Part shown: positions 33,390 through 43,381 of the stretch, one piece after another | Position numbering within the stretch: the stretch's first letter is position 1 | Layout of the letters: each line of letters starts with the position of its first letter | Source of the DNA: Helicobacteraceae bacterium | GTDB lineage: Bacteria > Campylobacterota > Campylobacteria > Campylobacterales > SZUA-545 | Reading direction: 5' to 3' | DNA length: 58,332 bases | Assembly: GCA_031275395.1 (NCBI GenBank) | Contig: JAISOU010000013.1 | Location: 1-58,332 of the forward strand | The notes under the pieces: generated by a model | What the model was told of the DNA's origin: nothing | What the model saw: only the letters and a program-made list of their open reading frames with translations | Database searches by the model: none | Translations under genes and position numbers: made by a program

Positions 33390-35783
33390 ATGATCACCGT
33401 AATCAAACGCGACGGGCGGCGCGAAGCCCTTGAAATCGCAAAAATCCAAAAATTCACCGCCGATAGCGTGGCGGAGCTAAACAACGTCGATCAATCCGAG
33501 TTAGAGTTGGACGCGAAGCTACAGTTTAGAGACGGGATCAGCACGGCGGATATTCAACAGACGCTTATCCACACGGCGGCGGACAAGATCGACGTGGATC
33601 GCCCCGATTGGACGTTCGTCGCGGCTAGGCTCTTTATTTACGACCTCTATCATAGAGTGGGCAAGGCGACGCTCGGAATCAAGGGCAAGGCGTATCAACC
33701 GCTTAGACGATACTTCGAGGTGGGCGAACGCGAGGGGCGTATTCTAAAAGGGTTGGGCGCGAAATACGACCTAGACGACCTTGATCGCTATATTAAACCC
33801 GAACGCGACTATCAATTTACGTATCTTGGGATCAAAACTCTTTACGATCGCTACCTGATCAAAAACCGCGACAACGAACCGATCGAGCTACCGCAACAGA
33901 TGTTTATGGCGGTGTCGATGTTTTTGGCGCAAAACGAGAGCGATCGGCAGAGTTGGGCAAAGAAGTTTTACGACGTTTTGTCTAAGTTTGAGGTAATGAC
34001 CGCCACGCCGACTCTTAGCAACGCCCGCACGCCGCGCCATCAGTTATCCTCGTGCTTTGTGGGCAGTACGCCTGATAATATCGAGGGCATTTTTGATAGT
34101 TTCAAAGAGATGGCGCTACTATCAAAATACGGCGGCGGCGTTGGCTGGGACTGGTCTAAGGTGCGATCGGGCGGCAGTTTTATCGACGGACACAAAAACG
34201 CGGCGGGCGGCGTGGTGCCGTTCTTGAAAATCACAAACGATCTTGCCGTCGCGGTCGATCAGCTTGGCACGCGAAAAGGCGCGATCGCCGTTTATATCGA
34301 ACCTTGGCATAAGGATATTTTAGACTTTTTAGATTTGCGTAAAAATAGCGGCGAGGAGCGGCGCAGAACGCACGATATTTTCCCCGCTTTATGGATATGC
34401 GATCTGTTTATGAAACGGATCGAAAACGACGGAGATTGGGCGTTATTCGACCCTTTCAACGCGCCGGATCTGACCGATCTGCACGGCGAAGAGTTTGAGC
34501 GCGCATACGAATCATACGAAGCCGATCAGGATATTCCGCGCATTTACATAAAAGCGAAAGATCTGTGGAAAAAGATTCTGCTTAGTTATTTTGAAACGGG
34601 AATGCCGTTTTTATGCTTCAAAGATACGGCGAATGCAAGCAACCCAAACGGACATATAGGAATGATCCGAAGCTCCAATCTATGCACGGAGATTTTTCAA
34701 AATACCGCGCCGAACGGATACGTCGCAAGAATTATCTTCGACGACGGCGGATACGACGAGCATTTAGAAGAGGATACGATCATAACCGACGCCGGAATAA
34801 AAAAGCCGGCTAACAAAATTAGCTCGTTAGATTCTTTGCAAGGGCGCAGAGTTTACGCGGTTGAAAAATTTGCTAGAAACGGGCTAACGGCGGTATGCAA
34901 TTTGGCTAGTATCAACCTTTCTCGGATCAACTCCAAAGAGGATATAGAGCGAGTAACGCCGATCGCCGTTCGTATGTTAGACAACGTGATCGATCTGAAC
35001 TTTTATCCGTTATCTAAAGTTAAAGCGACAAATCTTAAAACGAGAGCGATCGGACTTGGCGTAATGGGCGAAACGGAGTTTTTGGCTACGCGCCAGATCG
35101 AATGGGGAAGCGACGAGCATCTGAGAAAAATCGACGAAATTATGGAAACGATCAGCTTTAACGCTATTAGCGCGTCAAGCGATCTCGCCGTAGAAAAAGG
35201 CGCGTATGAAAACTATGAAGGCAGCAAGTGGTCGCAGGGCGTTATGCCAATCGACCTCGCCAATAAAGAGGCGATAAAACTTGTCGATCGCGGCGGGCTT
35301 TTCGGGCTTATATATAATTGGGACGAACTGCGCGCAAAAGTAAAAAAACAAAAGATAAGAAACGGACATCTTTTAGCGATCGCGCCTACAAGCTCTATCT
35401 CGATTTTGATCGGCACTACGCAGGCGATCGAACCTATCTATAAACGTAAATGGTTTGAAGAGAATCTTAGCGGTATGATCGCCGCCGTCGCTCCAAAACT
35501 TTCGCCTGAAAATTGGCGTTATTATATTCCTGCTTACGAGTTGGATCAAACGCTTTTAATCAAAGCCGCCGCGATCCGCCAGAAATGGATCGATCAAGGG
35601 CAGAGCCTCAACCTCTTTTTCAAGATCGGCGAAACGACGGGAAAGAGCCTAAGCGAGGTTTATCATTTGGCGTGGAAATTGGGGCTTAAATCGACATATT
35701 ATTTGCGAAGCGAAAGCCCGCAAATGAAAGAAGAAACGCCTAAACCCGTCGATCGCAGTATTGAATGCGACGGCTGCCAATAA
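33390..35783 (+). CDS. nrdA: Class I ribonucleotide reductase, alpha subunit
   Basis: A 797-residue NrdA, which reduces ribonucleoside diphosphates to deoxy forms. An ATP-cone begins the protein (ITVIKRDGRREALEIAKIQKF). Catalytic features are TPTLSNARTPRHQLSSCFVG (first redox Cys), SSNLCTEI (thiyl-radical Cys), AVCNLASINL (second redox Cys), the tyrosine pair in STYYLRSE and the C-terminal shuttle ECDGCQ. The GGVGWDWSKVRSGGS substrate loop is intact. The beta subunit gene nrdB is not in the window. About 200 bases of spacer precede it. Confidence 0.96.
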   Translation: MITVIKRDGRREALEIAKIQKFTADSVAELNNVDQSELELDAKLQFRDGISTADIQQTLIHTAADKIDVDRPDWTFVAARLFIYDLYHRVGKATLGIKGKAYQPLRRYFEVGEREGRILKGLGAKYDLDDLDRYIKPERDYQFTYLGIKTLYDRYLIKNRDNEPIELPQQMFMAVSMFLAQNESDRQSWAKKFYDVLSKFEVMTATPTLSNARTPRHQLSSCFVGSTPDNIEGIFDSFKEMALLSKYGGGVGWDWSKVRSGGSFIDGHKNAAGGVVPFLKITNDLAVAVDQLGTRKGAIAVYIEPWHKDILDFLDLRKNSGEERRRTHDIFPALWICDLFMKRIENDGDWALFDPFNAPDLTDLHGEEFERAYESYEADQDIPRIYIKAKDLWKKILLSYFETGMPFLCFKDTANASNPNGHIGMIRSSNLCTEIFQNTAPNGYVARIIFDDGGYDEHLEEDTIITDAGIKKPANKISSLDSLQGRRVYAVEKFARNGLTAVCNLASINLSRINSKEDIERVTPIAVRMLDNVIDLNFYPLSKVKATNLKTRAIGLGVMGETEFLATRQIEWGSDEHLRKIDEIMETISFNAISASSDLAVEKGAYENYEGSKWSQGVMPIDLANKEAIKLVDRGGLFGLIYNWDELRAKVKKQKIRNGHLLAIAPTSSISILIGTTQAIEPIYKRKWFEENLSGMIAAVAPKLSPENWRYYIPAYELDQTLLIKAAAIRQKWIDQGQSLNLFFKIGETTGKSLSEVYHLAWKLGLKSTYYLRSESPQMKEETPKPVDRSIECDGCQ

Positions 35784-35838
35784 TCAATGTTTATCCCTAT
35801 GCGAAACATAAACCTTCAAAATGGCATAGCGCGTTAAA

Positions 35839-38679
35839 ATGTTTTATGAACTTATAGCCGCAAAACGCGATCAATGGTTTGAGCAAAGCGACTGCCCCGT
35901 CAAGGATATGATCGCCTATATCGAAAAAAAAGGATATATGCGAGACGCGCAAATCGGCGCGATCAAAACATACTTATTTCTAAAGATCGCCCACGAAAAT
36001 AAACCGTTATGGCAATTATTCGTCGAAGGCAGATTTAATTCTTTAAATATCGACGATTTGGAATTGAACGTAACCGCAAGAGCGTTCATGGGCGTAAATC
36101 CAGCGGCTGCGGCGTTAATGGAATACGCGCGTTTGCGCGACAAAAACGGCAAACAGCTGTCGCCAGAACTAGAAAGTTTTATAAAAACTAACGCGAACAA
36201 AATCGATTACGAAAGCGCCTTTAGCGCCATTTTTTATAACGCGCGCTACTCCGATTATATATACAGCTTGCCAATGGGCGCGGGCAAAACCTATTTGATG
36301 GCGGCGTTTATTTACTTAGATCTTCACTTCGCGCAAAACGAGCCGAACAATAAAGCCTTCGCGCATAATTTTATTATTTTCGCTCCGTCAGGACTTAAAT
36401 CTTCGATCGTTCCCAGCCTTAAAACGATCGAGCGCTTCGACCCCTCTTGGATCATAGCCGAGCCAGCGGCAAGCGAGCTAAAAAAATTGATTAAATTTGA
36501 AATACTCGACGAGCCGCGATCGCAAAATAAAAACAATCGCGCAAAAAATCCAAACGCGCAAAAAATCAATTCATATCAGCCTCTAAACGATTTAATTGGT
36601 TTAATCGCGATCGTAAATGCCGAAAAGGTAATTTTGGATCGAATCGATGCGCTAGGCGTTCATAACGACAGCCCTGAAGACGAACGAGACAAACAAGCAA
36701 ACGAGTTAAGAAATATCATAGGCAAAATTCCAAATTTGGCGATCTATATCGACGAGGTTCATCACGCGGCGGACGACGATATTAAACTTCGCAAGGTCGT
36801 TACGCAATGGACAAAAAAAAGCGGCTTTAATTCCGTTATAGGTTTTTCTGGAACGCCGTATCTCGAAAAAGCCGAAAGCGCGACGATCGCGGAACGATTT
36901 GTTATTAAGAATACTGAATTAACAAACGTCGCGTATTATTATCCGCTGATCGACGGAATAAACAATTTTCTAAAAACCCCGCGAGTAAAAAGATCGTCAA
37001 ACGAAGATAGTTTATCGATCGTAGAAAACGGCATACGAGATTTTTTAGATCAATACAAAGAGACGATATACGGCAATCAAACTACGGCAAAATTAGCTAT
37101 TTATTGCGGAACAATAGAAAACCTAGAAGAGACGATCTATCCAAAAGCGGCGCAAATTGTCGAGGAGTACGGGTTAAATCCTGCGGAGGTTATACTTAAA
37201 TATCACAGAGGCAACAAAAACTATAACGTTACAAAAGAGGCGCAAACCGAGTTTGCCTCTCTCGATCTGCCAATATCTAAAAAGCGAATAATACTGCTAG
37301 TACAAATCGGCAAAGAAGGTTGGGATTGCAGAAGTTTAAGCGGCGTTATCCTTTCGCAAAAAGGAGATTGCCCGACCAATATGGTTTTGCAAACAGCCTG
37401 CCGTTGTTTGCGTCAGGTCGATAAAAACAAAACGGAAACAGCGCTAATCTGGTTAAATAAATTCAATGAGGAAACGCTTAACAAACAGCTAAAAAGTCAA
37501 CAAAACACCGATCTTAACGCCTTTGAAACCGCCGCAAATAAAAAATATATAAAGATAATTAACCGTTATTCAAGAATCGATCATTTGAGACTTCCGCCGA
37601 TTGATTTTTACCAACTGCGCGTCAAATACGATACGATCGTCATAGAAAAAGCGGAAAATCCAAAAGAGGCGATCGCGAAATCCGTCAAAGGAGAAAGACG
37701 CGAGTCCATTATAGAAACAAAAATACTTGGCGACGATCGCGCTATCGACATAGCAATAGATAAAGAATTTGGCGACGAGTTCGCGGATTTTAATAGGTGG
37801 CTATATCTGATTGCAAAAGAGAGTTTTGGTTTTATAACAATGAACGCGCTTAATCCATATTTGGATACGCTTCGCGCCGTTTATAACGAGATTGTTTATA
37901 CTAAAGACGGACGCGCTTTATATAGCGCCAAATACGATCAGGGGCTTATACGGTCGAATATCAGAAAAGCCTTTTACGATAAACGCGACGTAACCACGAA
38001 AGACGAGATCGTACCGCAAGAGGCGCGATTGTTAAAAATTGAAAAACTATTTTCGCCTATCGAGACGACGGACGTTTCAAAATATCGCCCCGATCAATCG
38101 ATCGCCGAAAAAATACGCAAATTAGACGACAACGAAATTGATCCGCTAAATAAAAAAGTGTTGAAAATGATCGAAGATTTGGAGGCTATGGGTCAAAAGG
38201 TCGCCGCAAACGCCCTACGCGAAACAAACAAAGATATAGACGAGCGCCATTATACTTATCACTATCTTTCTTATTTTTTTGCGAGCGCGTTAGAGAGCGA
38301 TTTTTTTGACAAAGCGCTTACTATTGTTCGCAATCGCGGTCTTGAAATTTATTATAACGGCGATCGCGAGCTGACAGAGTTTAAGATCGCCTGCCATAAA
38401 CAAACAAAAAAAGGCTGGCAATATATTGGAGAATATACGCCCGATTTTCTGATTATCAAACGCAAAGACGATAAAATTTACAAGGTTATTATCGTAGAAA
38501 CCAAAGGCGCTATATACGCCGATAAATTCAAAGATAAACTCGATTTTATGCGTACGGCTTTCAAACGCAAAAACAATGAAAAATTCAAATACGATCGTTT
38601 CGATTTTCTCTATCTGGAAGATAGCGAACCGATTGATCAAAGAATAATCAAAACTATCAATGCGATAGAAAACTTTTAA
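35839..38679 (+). CDS. Type III restriction enzyme, Res subunit
   Basis: A 946-residue Res protein. It is a superfamily 2 helicase: Walker A LPMGAGKTYLMA (about 144-155), Walker B IYIDEVHHA (about 303-311), SGTPY (about 337), and motif VI AC​RCLRQVDK region (about 520). A C-terminal PD-(D/E)xK nuclease domain is seen in TPDFLII...VIIVETKGAIYADK (about 866-895). It translocates along DNA after recognition by Mod and cleaves when two unmethylated sites meet. It comes before mod rather than after it, the reverse of the usual order. It is AT-richer than its flanks, suggesting import. Confidence 0.92.
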   Translation: MFYELIAAKRDQWFEQSDCPVKDMIAYIEKKGYMRDAQIGAIKTYLFLKIAHENKPLWQLFVEGRFNSLNIDDLELNVTARAFMGVNPAAAALMEYARLRDKNGKQLSPELESFIKTNANKIDYESAFSAIFYNARYSDYIYSLPMGAGKTYLMAAFIYLDLHFAQNEPNNKAFAHNFIIFAPSGLKSSIVPSLKTIERFDPSWIIAEPAASELKKLIKFEILDEPRSQNKNNRAKNPNAQKINSYQPLNDLIGLIAIVNAEKVILDRIDALGVHNDSPEDERDKQANELRNIIGKIPNLAIYIDEVHHAADDDIKLRKVVTQWTKKSGFNSVIGFSGTPYLEKAESATIAERFVIKNTELTNVAYYYPLIDGINNFLKTPRVKRSSNEDSLSIVENGIRDFLDQYKETIYGNQTTAKLAIYCGTIENLEETIYPKAAQIVEEYGLNPAEVILKYHRGNKNYNVTKEAQTEFASLDLPISKKRIILLVQIGKEGWDCRSLSGVILSQKGDCPTNMVLQTACRCLRQVDKNKTETALIWLNKFNEETLNKQLKSQQNTDLNAFETAANKKYIKIINRYSRIDHLRLPPIDFYQLRVKYDTIVIEKAENPKEAIAKSVKGERRESIIETKILGDDRAIDIAIDKEFGDEFADFNRWLYLIAKESFGFITMNALNPYLDTLRAVYNEIVYTKDGRALYSAKYDQGLIRSNIRKAFYDKRDVTTKDEIVPQEARLLKIEKLFSPIETTDVSKYRPDQSIAEKIRKLDDNEIDPLNKKVLKMIEDLEAMGQKVAANALRETNKDIDERHYTYHYLSYFFASALESDFFDKALTIVRNRGLEIYYNGDRELTEFKIACHKQTKKGWQYIGEYTPDFLIIKRKDDKIYKVIIVETKGAIYADKFKDKLDFMRTAFKRKNNEKFKYDRFDFLYLEDSEPIDQRIIKTINAIENF

Positions 38680-38689
38680 GGATTAGCAA

Positions 38690-40546
38690 ATGGCGATCAG
38701 ATATATTCCGTACTATCCCGATACGATCGAAGGGCAAGCGATCTTAGATAATTTCGCGCGGACGCGCAGGACGTTAAAATACCGCGATAACGATAAAGTT
38801 ATCGAGCGCGTTAAACGCGGAGCGCCGCTTTACGAAATGGAGAAAATCGAAACCGTAGGCGACAACAAAGACGGAAATATGGTTATTCGCGGCGAATGTC
38901 TATCCGCCTGCGCTTACTTAAAAGATCGCGGAATTAAAGTTGATCTGGTATATATTGATCCGCCTTTTGCCAGCGGAGCGGACTACGCAAAAAAAATTTA
39001 TGTCCGTCGAAACCCGCAATTAGCCGAAGCGATCGCAAAAGCGGAAGAGGAGTTGCCAAACGACGAATTGCAAAACTTTGAAGAAAAAATGTACGGCGAT
39101 ATATGGGATAAAGAGCGATACTTAAACTGGATGTATGAAAATCTGTTTGCCATCAAAAGCGTAATGAGCGAAACGGCTTCAATATACGTTCATCTTGACT
39201 GGCATATCGGACACTATGTAAAAATTCTAATGGACGAAATTTTTGGCGAGGATAATTTTAGAAATGAAATAATATGGCATTACTCAACGCTAGGAAGACC
39301 TGACGATAGATTTGCGTTAAAGCATGATACGATATTTCTTTACGGAAAAACAGATGAAACCTTTTTTAATAAAGAAGGCGCCACTATGCAGTATTCAGAA
39401 GAATATATTAAATCACATTTTAGGGACGTTGATAAAAATGGAAACGTATGCAGAAAGCGATTTGATGCAGGGAAATGGAGAATTTATTATCCTGACGACG
39501 GAATGATACCAAATGATGTTTGGAATATACCTTACGAAAACTCTATGTCAAAAGAAAGAGTTGATTATGCGACGCAAAAACCAGAGGCGCTATTAGAACG
39601 TATAATCAAAGCAAGCTCTAATGAAAATATGATTGTGGCGGACTTTTTTGGCGGTAGCGGCGTTACGGCGGCGGTCGCCGCAAAGTTAGGACGCAAATTT
39701 ATCCATTGCGATATTGGCATAAACAGCGTTCAAACAGCGCGCGATCGCCTTATCGCCAATAACGCCGCGTTTGATATGTTGGAGATAAAAGACGGCGTTA
39801 GTTTTTACCGTAATCCAGTTCAAACAATGGAGAAATTAAAAACGCTTATAACGGGGCTTAGAAACGAAGATTCGCTCGATAAGTTTTGGGAGGGCGCGAT
39901 AGACGGCAGCAAAGAAGGAACAATCCCCGTTTATATCCCCAATCTGCTTGATAGCGGCGCTAAACTTTTAGACCTCGCGCTAATGAACAGAATTATAAGA
40001 GAGGCAATGCCCGATCTGCCAGACGATACAAAAAAAGTCGTCGTCTATTATATCGACGCGATCGATCTGAAAGAGATCAACGATTTTATAAAAGAGTATA
40101 ACGATACGCTGATCGAAATTGAATTGCGCGATCTTAAAGAGCTATTGGACGAAGTAGTCGCCGAAGATTACGCCGAATATACGATCGGCGAAATAAAAAA
40201 CGACTTATTCAGCGGCTGGCGCGTAAAAATAAATAAGTTTATAAGCGATCGCGTTAATCGTAAAATAGACGAATATAATGAAAAACTATTCAACTCGCCT
40301 AACCGTATCCTCATTGGCGAAAGCGGTTTAGAAACAATCGAGTTTCTTTCGCTTGATTGCTCGTCGGATAGCGGCGTTTGGCATAGCGACGAGGAAATAA
40401 AAATAGACAAGTTTGGATACGCGATTAAAAACGGCGTAAAAACAAAAGATTTCTGGGACGGCGCGATATGTAGCGAAAAAAAACCGCTACGCTTAAAAAT
40501 TCGCAACATTTGCGGCGACGAAAACGTTTATAAATTGTGCGACTAA
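38690..40546 (+). CDS. Type III DNA methyltransferase, Mod subunit
   Basis: A 618-residue beta-class N6-adenine methyltransferase. Motif IV is YIDPPFASG (about 88-96) and motif I FFGGSGVTAAVAA (about 319-331), in the beta-class order. The target-recognition region between them (about nt 39260-39620) is clearly AT-richer and uses different codons from the rest. The C-terminal part (about 400-618) is helical and charged. It lies 10 bases after res. Mod confers sequence specificity; the recognised sequence cannot be deduced. No simple-repeat tract suggesting phase variation was seen. Confidence 0.92.
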   Translation: MAIRYIPYYPDTIEGQAILDNFARTRRTLKYRDNDKVIERVKRGAPLYEMEKIETVGDNKDGNMVIRGECLSACAYLKDRGIKVDLVYIDPPFASGADYAKKIYVRRNPQLAEAIAKAEEELPNDELQNFEEKMYGDIWDKERYLNWMYENLFAIKSVMSETASIYVHLDWHIGHYVKILMDEIFGEDNFRNEIIWHYSTLGRPDDRFALKHDTIFLYGKTDETFFNKEGATMQYSEEYIKSHFRDVDKNGNVCRKRFDAGKWRIYYPDDGMIPNDVWNIPYENSMSKERVDYATQKPEALLERIIKASSNENMIVADFFGGSGVTAAVAAKLGRKFIHCDIGINSVQTARDRLIANNAAFDMLEIKDGVSFYRNPVQTMEKLKTLITGLRNEDSLDKFWEGAIDGSKEGTIPVYIPNLLDSGAKLLDLALMNRIIREAMPDLPDDTKKVVVYYIDAIDLKEINDFIKEYNDTLIEIELRDLKELLDEVVAEDYAEYTIGEIKNDLFSGWRVKINKFISDRVNRKIDEYNEKLFNSPNRILIGESGLETIEFLSLDCSSDSGVWHSDEEIKIDKFGYAIKNGVKTKDFWDGAICSEKKPLRLKIRNICGDENVYKLCD

Positions 40547-40564
40547 AACGGCTTTTGACCGCAA

Positions 40565-41491
40565 ATGGGATATAGAGTTTGCGAAATAGCGTTAGAGCGT
40601 CCAAAAAAAGCGGCGCGGGCGTTAATGGACGCGCTTAAAATCGATCGCGCCAAAGCGCAACGGCTAATCGACAAAGGCAGAGTCAAACTAAACGGCGAAA
40701 AACTATCGATCAAAACGGAGGTCGAAGGCATTTTGAGCGCGTTGGTTTTTGAAGCGAACGCGAGCGGCTTAAAGCCCTTTTTCGTTACGCCCGATTTCGC
40801 CGTTTTTGAAAAGCCGTCGGGCGTTTTGTCGCACCCAAACGGGTTTGATTGCAAATCGACTTTGCTCGACGACGCGAGATCGATCTTTGGCGAAGAAGCG
40901 CAACTATGCCACCGTCTGGATCGAGAAACAAGCGGGCTTGTCGTCGTTTCGCGCAAGAAAAAAGCCGAAGCCGCGATCAAAGATCTTTTCGCTTCGCGTT
41001 TAGCGAAAAAAACCTATCTGGCTTTCGTCAAAGGCGCGATCGACAAAGAACGGCTAATCGACGCGCCGATCGTCGCGGGAAGTAGCGAGCGCAACGGCAA
41101 ATTAGGTCTGCCGAAGGTGATCGGCGCGGTTAGTTTTTCGCGGGGCAAAGAGGCGAGAACGGCGATCGAGGCGTTAGAATACTTTGCCGATCTTGACGCG
41201 ACGCTAATCAAAGCGCTTCCGATCGGCGGTAGAACTCACCAAATCCGTATTCATCTAGCGTATATCGATCGCCCGATTTTGGGCGATCCTCTTTACGGCG
41301 GCGGCGTTGAAACGGCGCGCTCTTGGCTCGATCGAACGCTTAAGCGCGAGGAACGCATAGCCAAAGTCGGCGCCGATCGTCTGATGTTACACGCCGATTC
41401 AATTGATTTTTTCTATCAGTCGCGCTTTTTTATTAAAAGTCGCGCCGATTTTGGCAAAACCGAGTTATTAGCCGCAACCTCGCTATCTTAA
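40565..41491 (+). CDS. RluA-family RNA pseudouridine synthase
   Basis: A 308-residue pseudouridine synthase. An S4-like RNA-binding start (KIDRAKAQRLIDKGRVKLNGEKL) precedes the catalytic domain with FAVFEKPSGVLSHPN, the catalytic Asp in CHRLDRETSGLVVVSR, and LPIGGRTHQIRIHLAYIDRPILGDPLYGG. It converts specific uridines of rRNA or tRNA to pseudouridine; the subfamily (RluD, RluC or TruC type) is not clear. It ends with a 4-base convergent overlap with pseC. Confidence 0.9.
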   Translation: MGYRVCEIALERPKKAARALMDALKIDRAKAQRLIDKGRVKLNGEKLSIKTEVEGILSALVFEANASGLKPFFVTPDFAVFEKPSGVLSHPNGFDCKSTLLDDARSIFGEEAQLCHRLDRETSGLVVVSRKKKAEAAIKDLFASRLAKKTYLAFVKGAIDKERLIDAPIVAGSSERNGKLGLPKVIGAVSFSRGKEARTAIEALEYFADLDATLIKALPIGGRTHQIRIHLAYIDRPILGDPLYGGGVETARSWLDRTLKREERIAKVGADRLMLHADSIDFFYQSRFFIKSRADFGKTELLAATSLS

Positions 41492-42597
41492 TCGCTTAAA
41501 ATTGTTTCTATAACGAACGCGATTTCGTCGTCGCTTAACGCGCTGTGGCAGGGCAGGGAGAGTTCGGAGCGGTAAAACGCTTCGCTTTGCGGCAGAAAGC
41601 GTTCGCCAAAGCGTTTAATATAGTACGAGTGGCTATAAACGGGTTTATAATGAACCTGAACGCCGATATTTTTTTCGCGCATTTTATTAAAGAGTTTTGT
41701 CTTGTCGATCGCGCTATCTAATAAAATCGGATATAGATGACGGCTATGCGTTTTCTGTCGCGTCTTTGTCGGGGTTTTCAGCGGCGTAATACGATCGCTA
41801 TTCGCAAACGCCCGATCGTAAAGCGTAGCGATCTCTTCGCGCCGTTTTATCGTTTTGTCTATTCGCTTTAACTGCGAAACGCCAAGCGCGCAGTTTAGAT
41901 CGCTAACGCGGTAATTAAAACCAAGCGCGATCATATCCTGTTCCCACAGATCGCCCCGCGCAATTCCGTGCGATCGTAAAAGCCGCGCTTTTTTCGCAAG
42001 TTCCGCGTCGCTCGTTACGATCGCCCCGCCTTCGCCCGTCGTGATCGGCTTGACGGGGTGAAAGCTAAAAACGCCCATAGCGCCAAACGTCCCCGCGCTC
42101 TTATTCGCCGCGTCAAAACTGCCCAGAGCGTGCGCCGCGTCCTCGATAACGATCAGATTGCGCCGCGCCGCGACCGCGCCGATCGCCTCCATATCGCAAA
42201 GGCTTCCCGCGTAATGCACGGGCGCGATCGCTTTGGTTTTAGGCGTAATCAGCGCTTCGATCGCGTTTATATCGATTAGCCCGCTTGCAAAATCGACGTC
42301 GGCGAAAACGCTCGCGCCGCCGCAATAGATCGCGGCGTTTGCCGTAGCCGCAAAGGTGATCGCGGGAACGATAACCTCGTCGTTCGCGCCCAAACCAGCC
42401 GCCAAATAGGAGATATGCAAAGCGGCGGTGGCGCTATTAACCGCGATCGCGTATTTCGCGCCCGTATATTCGCAAAGGGCGTTTTCAAAAGCCTCTACCG
42501 CCGCGCCTTGCGTCAAAACGCCGCTTTTTAGCGCCCTGACAACCGCCTCTATATCGCCTTCGTCTATTATCTGCGAGCTATAACGATCCAAACGCAA
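41488..42597 (-). CDS. pseC: PseC-type UDP-amino-sugar aminotransferase
   Basis: A 369-residue DegT/DnrJ/EryC1 aminotransferase. It most resembles PseC, which makes UDP-4-amino-4,6-dideoxy-N-acetyl-altrosamine in pseudaminic acid synthesis. The start (YSSQIIDEGDIEAVVRALKSGVLTQG), SATAALHISYLAAGLG, VIVPAITFAATANAAIYCGG, VIEDAAHALGS and the PLP lysine block FSFHPVKPITTGEGGAI are visible. Pseudaminic acid decorates flagellins in this phylum. No pseB or pseI is adjacent; a shortened PseH-like gene is at 13626. Related DegT enzymes of other sugar pathways are possible. Confidence 0.82.
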   Translation of the reverse strand: MRLDRYSSQIIDEGDIEAVVRALKSGVLTQGAAVEAFENALCEYTGAKYAIAVNSATAALHISYLAAGLGANDEVIVPAITFAATANAAIYCGGASVFADVDFASGLIDINAIEALITPKTKAIAPVHYAGSLCDMEAIGAVAARRNLIVIEDAAHALGSFDAANKSAGTFGAMGVFSFHPVKPITTGEGGAIVTSDAELAKKARLLRSHGIARGDLWEQDMIALGFNYRVSDLNCALGVSQLKRIDKTIKRREEIATLYDRAFANSDRITPLKTPTKTRQKTHSRHLYPILLDSAIDKTKLFNKMREKNIGVQVHYKPVYSHSYYIKRFGERFLPQSEAFYRSELSLPCHSALSDDEIAFVIETILSD

Positions 42598-42621
42598 CGA
42601 GCGCCGCCGATCAAACTATCG

Positions 42622-43344
42622 CTAAAAACCGATTACGCGATGCTCTACGGGAACGCCGTTTTTGCGCTCCTCGTCTATAAGCGCTAGAGCGTCGTCGTCG
42701 ATCGTTCCTTGCAAAACGTAGATATATCTTATGTCGTCCTGCCAGTAGTCGCCGCGTTTGAAAAACTCTTGGCAGTCCGCGATAAAAAGCCTAATTTCGA
42801 CTACGGAAACCTCGCCTATATTTTTGGAGCAGTGGATTAAGCAGAGTTCGTTTGCGCGGGTAGCGATCAGATGCACCGCGTCGCTATCGCGCATATGAAC
42901 GTCGCGGTAGGCTATATCGTAGTTAAGCCGTTCAAACGCCCCCGCTACGATTTTGGCGTATTCCGCGCCCTTTATCTCGCTCGATAAAGGCGTTTTGCCG
43001 GAAGGTTTTTCTTTATCGGATTTATCTTTTTGTTTTAATTCGTCAAGAAGGCGCAAATCGCGCTCCCGCATGCGCTCCTCGTAAAGCCGCCTCTGTTCTT
43101 CGGCTTTTTTGGCGTCGTCTTCCAAGCGTTTTTTTTCGATCTTGGCTTTGATCTTCATATAGAAAAAATAGACGAGATATAGCGCGATCGCAATAAACGC
43201 GCCCGTTACGCCCTCTTCAAAAATACCCGTCGCTTCGGCGCCAAAACCGATGGCAAGAATAGCGGCGATCACTCCCCAAACAGAAACTTTCCCGCCTTTT
43301 TCTTGTCTGTTTTTCGCGTATTTCTCGCGCGTTTTGTCGCCCAT
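42622..43344 (-). CDS. Membrane protein with possible restriction-endonuclease-like domain
   Basis: A 240-residue protein. Two adjacent membrane helices (about 23-70, VWGVIAAILAIGFGA and GAFIAIALYLVYFFYMKI) lead to a highly charged coiled coil (about 70-130, KKRLEDDAKKAEEQRRLYEERMRERD) and a C-terminal domain (about 140-240). There, YAKIVAGAFERLNYDI followed by DSDAVHLIATRANELCLIHCSKN resembles the Mrr-type nuclease fold with a D...xCxK pattern, but residues are degenerate. The start at 43344 is fixed by AAGGAG 7 bases upstream. It follows the ThiS-like gene by 37 bases in the same direction. Function unknown. Confidence 0.6.
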   Translation of the reverse strand: MGDKTREKYAKNRQEKGGKVSVWGVIAAILAIGFGAEATGIFEEGVTGAFIAIALYLVYFFYMKIKAKIEKKRLEDDAKKAEEQRRLYEERMRERDLRLLDELKQKDKSDKEKPSGKTPLSSEIKGAEYAKIVAGAFERLNYDIAYRDVHMRDSDAVHLIATRANELCLIHCSKNIGEVSVVEIRLFIADCQEFFKRGDYWQDDIRYIYVLQGTIDDDALALIDEERKNGVPVEHRVIGF

Positions 43345-43381
43345 ATCGCTCCTTATTGCGTTAATTATATCGCAAACTCGA

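Noticed and set aside
39324-39506. Overlapping plus-strand frame within mod
   Set aside because: It falls in the AT-rich specificity region, where long shadow frames are common, and interrupts no motif of the mod frame.
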